A model generated the notes under the pieces. It did not search any database, was not told the DNA's origin, and saw only the letters and a list, made by a program, of their open reading frames with translations. A stretch of DNA of 9,351 bases from the NCBI GenBank assembly GCA_007375915.1, contig VMFF01000015.1, forward strand, positions 1-9,351. The letters run 5' to 3'. A program made the translations under genes and the position numbers. How positions within the stretch are numbered: position 1 is the first letter of the stretch; each line of letters opens with the position of its first letter. The stretch comes from Candidatus Doudnabacteria bacterium Gr01-1014_77 (GTDB lineage Bacteria; Patescibacteriota; Doudnabacteria; UBA920; VMFF01). Below are positions 5,788 to 9,351 of this stretch, one piece after another.

Positions 5788-8768
5788 ACTTTTTGAATTC
5801 CAACCCAAATTGCTTTGTCTTCAATCAAGAGCTGTGCTTCAATATCTGGTTCTACCTCTAATTCTTTTTTAACCTGCACAACAAATGTTTTCTTTCTATC
5901 AAACTTGTTAATTAAAGCCATTTCAAGACTTGCAGCTGTTGTGTTGTAATACAAATCAATCAAATCCCCAACTTTCAAACCGTTTTTCTTTCTTAAATCT
6001 TGAACCTGTCTTTCTAATTCTCTTGCGTAACCTTCTTCTTTTAACTCTGGGGTTAACTTAATACTCAGCAGAATCTGGAACTGACTGTTCTCTTTAAATA
6101 CAGTTTCAGGCATTTCAGAAACTTCTGGTGTTGCATGAACATCTTTAACATTCAACTCTTCAGCAAGAATTAAACCAAGCTCAGAAGAAAGCTCCAAAGG
6201 CTCACCCTTTGATTTGTAAGCAACATATTCCAAAGGTTGTCTTACCTTTATATTTGATTCTTTCCTTGCAGACAAACCAAGCTCCACAATCTCCCTTAAA
6301 ACATTCATTTGAGAAACAAGAGTTTTTTCAGATTCATCAAGCTCTGAAACATTTACATTCCAAGTAGATAGATGAACACTTTCATTACCTGTTAAATCAC
6401 GGTATATGGTTTCTGAAATGAAAGGCATTACAGGAGCTAAAAGCTTTGAAAGCTCAACTAAAACATATGACAAAACCTTCAAAGATGTTTTAGCCTGTTC
6501 GTCATTGCCTTTAAAACGATCTCTGCTTCTTCTAACATACCAGGTTGAAAGATCATTAATGAACTTTAAAACCGGCTTAGTTGCTCTAACTGTATCATAG
6601 AGATCCATCTGCTTGGTTACTTCAAGCTGCAATTCTTTCAAAACAGCGAGAATCCACTTGTCCAAAACATTTGATGAAACAGGAACAACCGTTGAATCCT
6701 CAACCTTTTCAGAACTGTACATTCTCAAAAAGCTATGCACATTACCAAGTAAAATCGTGATCTTCTTGTAGATTTCATCCAAATCTTTTTCTGAAAAGAA
6801 AAGATTTTCACCTTGCATTACAGGAGATGACATTAAATAGAAGCGGAGAGCATCAGCACCATACTTGTCAAAGATAATCCAAGGATCAGGGAAATTCTTT
6901 TTTGACTTAGACATTTTCTGACCATCTTCTGCCAAAACAACTCCTGAAGTAACAACATTTTCAAATGGAGCTTGATCCCACAAAATAGTGCTCATAACAT
7001 GCATGACATAAAACCAAGCGCGTGTTTGGTTAATGTACTCAGCAACAAACTGAGCTGGTCTTCTTTTTTCAACCTGTTCCTTGTTTTCAAAAGGATAGTG
7101 AAACTCTGCAAAAGGCATGCTTGCTGATTCAACCCAGCAATCAACAACCTCGGGAACTCTAAACATATCATTACCACAAACTCCGCATTGCATTTTAACC
7201 TTATCAATATATGGCCTATGCAAATCAACTTCTAAAATATTTTCTGTCTTGTAAACCTCACTGTAATTAACCGCCTTTTCTGCAAGCTCTTTTAAAGAAC
7301 CGACACAAACAGAACGACCACAATTCTTACTACTACACTTCCAAAACGGCAATGGTGTTGCCCAATACCTGTTTCTTGAAATATTCCAATCAGGAGCACT
7401 TTCTAAACCCTTTTTAAAACGTCCTTCTTTTAAATGCTCTGGAAACCAATTAATCTTTTCGTTTAACTCAATTAAACGAGGCTTAATCTTTTGAATATTA
7501 ATAAACCAGGAAGGAAGAGCACTGTAATACAATCTTGTACCACAACGCCAACAAAAAGGAACAGAGTGAGTGTAAACCTCTTTCTTAAACAAAGTTTTGT
7601 TTAATTCTAAAGCTTCAATGATCTCGGGTTCAGTATCTTTGTAAAACTTCCCTCTTAAAAATTCAGTTGCTTGTTCATTAAACACTCCTTGTGCATTAAG
7701 CAATTGAACAGCAGGCAAACCCACTTTTAAGCCTAATTCATAGTCTTCTTCACCATACATAACAGCAGTATGAACAATACCTGTTCCATCTTCTGTTGTA
7801 ACAAAATCAGCAGTATACACCTTAAATGACTTATCAGACTGCAACACCGGTACATCAAAAAGCTGCTTGTACGAAATACCAACAAGCTCTGAACCTTTAA
7901 GTTCTTTTTTAACCTCTGGGATATTAAACAACACTTCAACTCTTGCTTTTGCAAGAATATACAAAGCATCTTCAATGCCTGACTCTAAATCTTGTTTTGA
8001 AGGTTTAACAACAACATAATCAATATCAGAACCAACTGCCATAGCAACGTTTCCTGGTAATGTCCAAGGCGTTGTTGTCCATGCAAGTAAATATGTTTTT
8101 TCATCAAACTTAGAATTCAAAACCTCTGCTTTAACGTACACAGATTCTTCTGAAACATCATCGTATGAATTATCAGATGCAACCTCAAAATTAGAAACAG
8201 GAGTTTCGCAACGTGGACAATACATTAAAACCTTGCGCCCTTCATACACCAGCCCTTTATCCCAAGTTTGTTTCAAAGCCCACCAAACAGATTCCATATA
8301 TGTAGAATCCATGGTTTTGTAAGAATCATCAAAATCAACAAAGCGCGCCATTCTTCTAACAGTTTTTCTCCACTCTTCAACATACCTCAAAACATCAGTT
8401 CTACACTTTTCATTGAAAGTATCAACACCGATTTTCTCTATTTCTTTCTTTCCTGATATTCCAAGTTCTTGTTCAACAAGCTGTTCAATTGGAAGACCAT
8501 GACAATCCCAACCCCAACGTCTTCTAACAAACCTGCCTTTCATGGTCCAGTATCTTCCAAAAACATCTTTTGCAGTTGATCCTAAAATATGTCCGTAGTG
8601 TGGGAGTCCTGTTGCAAAAGGAGGCCCATCATAGAAAACATACGGAGCATTAGCTTCGTTTTTCTTTAAAGACTTTTCAAAAATCTTTTGTTGATCCCAG
8701 TATTCTAAAAGCTCAGCTTCTTTAGAAGCAGCGCTTTGTCTTTCATTGTTTTGTTCTTGTTCTGCCAT
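5784..8768 (-). CDS. ileS: Isoleucyl-tRNA synthetase, IleRS2 (eukaryote-like) type, 994 aa
   Basis: Class I synthetase that activates isoleucine and charges tRNA-Ile. Motifs in order: HIGH-type GLPHYGH (54-60), WGWDCHGLP (85-93), CP1 editing domain (about 200-400) with the Thr-rich TTTPWTLPGN (231-240) and GTGIVHTA (328-335), the DWNISRNRYWATPLP block (460-474), KMSKS (618-622), an anticodon-binding helical domain (about 690-850) and a C-terminal extension typical of long IleRS. Cys pairs CPRC (184-187), CWRC (406-409), CSSKNC (478-483) and CGVC (528-531) may bind zinc. The GLPHYGH form and about 1,000-residue length match type 2 IleRS, a group commonly less sensitive to mupirocin; resistance here is inferred from the family only. 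The HxGH order is normal. The start ATG 8768 follows a T-box leader. It is the first gene of a probable operon with recO, which it overlaps by four bases (ATGA). Confidence 0.97.
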   Translation of the reverse strand: MAEQEQNNERQSAASKEAELLEYWDQQKIFEKSLKKNEANAPYVFYDGPPFATGLPHYGHILGSTAKDVFGRYWTMKGRFVRRRWGWDCHGLPIEQLVEQELGISGKKEIEKIGVDTFNEKCRTDVLRYVEEWRKTVRRMARFVDFDDSYKTMDSTYMESVWWALKQTWDKGLVYEGRKVLMYCPRCETPVSNFEVASDNSYDDVSEESVYVKAEVLNSKFDEKTYLLAWTTTPWTLPGNVAMAVGSDIDYVVVKPSKQDLESGIEDALYILAKARVEVLFNIPEVKKELKGSELVGISYKQLFDVPVLQSDKSFKVYTADFVTTEDGTGIVHTAVMYGEEDYELGLKVGLPAVQLLNAQGVFNEQATEFLRGKFYKDTEPEIIEALELNKTLFKKEVYTHSVPFCWRCGTRLYYSALPSWFINIQKIKPRLIELNEKINWFPEHLKEGRFKKGLESAPDWNISRNRYWATPLPFWKCSSKNCGRSVCVGSLKELAEKAVNYSEVYKTENILEVDLHRPYIDKVKMQCGVCGNDMFRVPEVVDCWVESASMPFAEFHYPFENKEQVEKRRPAQFVAEYINQTRAWFYVMHVMSTILWDQAPFENVVTSGVVLAEDGQKMSKSKKNFPDPWIIFDKYGADALRFYLMSSPVMQGENLFFSEKDLDEIYKKITILLGNVHSFLRMYSSEKVEDSTVVPVSSNVLDKWILAVLKELQLEVTKQMDLYDTVRATKPVLKFINDLSTWYVRRSRDRFKGNDEQAKTSLKVLSYVLVELSKLLAPVMPFISETIYRDLTGNESVHLSTWNVNVSELDESEKTLVSQMNVLREIVELGLSARKESNIKVRQPLEYVAYKSKGEPLELSSELGLILAEELNVKDVHATPEVSEMPETVFKENSQFQILLSIKLTPELKEEGYARELERQVQDLRKKNGLKVGDLIDLYYNTTAASLEMALINKFDRKKTFVVQVKKELEVEPDIEAQLLIEDKAIWVGIQKV

Positions 8769-8784
8769 ATTTTGTATATATTAA

Positions 8785-8936
8785 AAACACCTTAATTGAA
8801 GAGCCCTTCTCGGACGGTACCATCTTCATTGGTGCTTAATTTTGCTTTTTACGCAAAGCTTGCGGACTGGTCTACTAGTGTTTCTTCAGTCAGCTTCCTG
8901 ATTGATATATCAGGTCAAACGCTTTTAAACTTGTAA
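8785..8936 (-). promoter_or_regulatory. T-box riboswitch controlling ileS, with very short Stem I
   Basis: Read on the minus strand, this leader senses uncharged tRNA-Ile. The antiterminator-type element is complete: helix A1 GAAGA (8827-8823) with TCTTC (8802-8798), the seven-base T-box bulge TGGTACC (8822-8816), helix A2 GTCC (8815-8812) with GGGC (8806-8803), and a five-base loop. Stem I is reduced to CCTGAT/ATCAGG (8914-8909 and 8902-8897) with loop ATATCA, containing the Ile codon ATC (8906-8904) followed by A. Stem II is GACTG/CAGTC (8891-8887 and 8869-8865) enclosing GAA and AGTA, an S-turn signature. A pseudoknot like Stem IIA/B follows: CGCAA/TTGCG (8864-8860, 8856-8852), with GCTTT able to pair with AAAGC downstream. 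There is no GC-rich terminator. An outer helix AAGCACC (8837-8831) with GGTGTTT (8791-8785) can hide AAGGTG (8793-8788), so translational control is likely. The T-box call is strong; the output mechanism is inferred. Confidence 0.85.
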
Positions 8937-8940
8937 ATAC

Positions 8941-8968
8941 AATATACCATATTTAGAGAAAAAACCAA
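8941..8968 (-). promoter_or_regulatory. ileS operon promoter with extended -10
   Basis: The minus strand reads TTGGTT (8968-8963), 16 bases, then TATATT (8946-8941) with TGG directly before the hexamer (8949-8947). Transcription would start near 8934-8936, just upstream of the T-box Stem I hairpin, as needed for that riboswitch. The promoter lies in the T-rich tail of the terminator of the gene to the right. Confidence 0.6.
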
Positions 8969-8978
8969 AACAAAACAG

Positions 8979-9020
8979 TAGAGGCTACTTGAAAGTCGTA
9001 ATGATTTCAAGCAGCCTCTA
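8979..9020 (-). terminator. Intrinsic terminator of the second GC-rich gene
   Basis: A stem of 16 paired positions with one mismatch (8979-8994 with 9005-9020; mismatch at 8987/9012) closes a ten-base loop. On the minus strand it is followed by a T-rich stretch TGTTTTGTTTTGG then TTTTTT. It begins 18 bases after the TGA of the gene at 9039. The structure is a convincing intrinsic terminator, and its placement mirrors the hairpin at 959-985. Confidence 0.8.
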
Positions 9021-9038
9021 AAGTTTCTCCCTCGTTCT

Positions 9039-9351
9039 TCATCCTCCTGCAAACATCTTGTGAATCATCGCGCGGATGGGCCCTCGCGTGTACCAAAGCT
9101 CCGAAGACTTGTTGAACGGCACCTTCACCGGCGCGCGGCTGATCTGAGGTGCCCAGATCCCACGTTTGTGCAGCTGTTGCAGGAGCGACTTCCTGCACCG
9201 GCTGTACTGCTCTTCCTTACAGAGAAGCACGAACTCGACCTGGTAGAGCTTGAGACCAGCTGCCTCGATCCCGTCGAGGTGCTTCGGCTGGCGCACCGCG
9301 ATGGACCCCGCGGTCCAGCGCTTCGCCGCGCTCCATCTGCGCGATGCGCTC
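9039..9351 (-). CDS. Unknown basic protein on a second GC-rich segment, C-terminal part
   Basis: I do not recognise this protein. The frame ends in TGA (9041-9039) and stays open to the right edge, so at least 103 residues are visible and the start is probably outside; GTG 9296 is an internal candidate giving 85 residues, but it has no ribosome site. The sequence is basic, with clusters such as QYSRCRKS and a C-terminal stretch ending IRAMIHKMFAGG. I see no transmembrane segment and no known motif. Codons end mostly in G or C (CAG, AAG, CTC, ATC, GAG, GCG), unlike ileS next door; G+C is 35/60 at 9061-9120 and 37/51 at 9301-9351. An overlapping frame (9198-9007) runs its stop into the terminator hairpin and has poorer codon use. 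Composition and the 3' hairpin match the GC-rich gene at 1009-1560, though the proteins look unrelated. Function and full length are unknown. Confidence 0.6.
   Translation of the reverse strand, partial: SASRRWSAAKRWTAGSIAVRQPKHLDGIEAAGLKLYQVEFVLLCKEEQYSRCRKSLLQQLHKRGIWAPQISRAPVKVPFNKSSELWYTRGPIRAMIHKMFAGG

Noticed and set aside
9007..9198. Alternative 63-residue minus-strand frame on the second GC-rich segment
   Set aside because: Its stop lies inside the terminator hairpin and its codon third positions are less biased than the frame ending at 9039, which stays open to the window edge.

Overview
The window comes from an AT-rich bacterial genome. Hand counts give 19 G+C in 60 bases inside ileS (8281-8340). 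Small, compact genes, the four-base ileS/recO overlap, a membrane-anchored LysM-CHAP cell-wall protein and a membrane-anchored DUF11-type repeat protein together suggest Candidatus Patescibacteria (CPR), Parcubacteria- or Microgenomates-like. This is an inference from gene content and not a phylogenetic result. TGA acts as an ordinary stop (ileS ends in TGA) and no long frame is interrupted by it, so the recoded-UGA CPR lineages are unlikely.

Layout, left to right. 1-923 (-): N-terminal part of a UvrD/PcrA-type helicase, cut by the window edge, with a promoter so close that its mRNA may be leaderless. 959-1653: a GC-rich island (39/60 and 38/60 G+C in two sampled blocks) holding one minus-strand gene for a 183-residue single-pass membrane protein of unknown function, with a strong hairpin just after its stop. 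1561-1949: a divergent intergenic region with palindromic repeats, a good plus-strand promoter and a leader able to form two alternative hairpins. 1950-3215 (+): a cell-wall protein with a transmembrane segment, two LysM domains and a CHAP domain. 3222-3260: a bidirectional terminator between convergent genes. 8768-3269 (-): a likely operon ileS - recO - DUF11-type surface protein. 8785-8968: the ileS control region, with an extended -10 promoter and a T-box riboswitch that can be drawn element by element. 8979-9351 (-): a second GC-rich gene, open at the right edge, again ending in a hairpin terminator.

Function. ileS makes Ile-tRNA and appears to be controlled by uncharged tRNA-Ile through the T-box. 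recO (recombinational repair) and the surface protein would share that transcript. The LysM-CHAP gene is separate and probably acts on or binds peptidoglycan.

Most unusual points: a T-box with a very short Stem I carrying an AUC codon in its terminal loop, in a probable CPR genome; and two GC-rich orphan genes, each sealed by a 3' hairpin, set in AT-rich backbone, which look like members of a mobile or cassette-like gene class.
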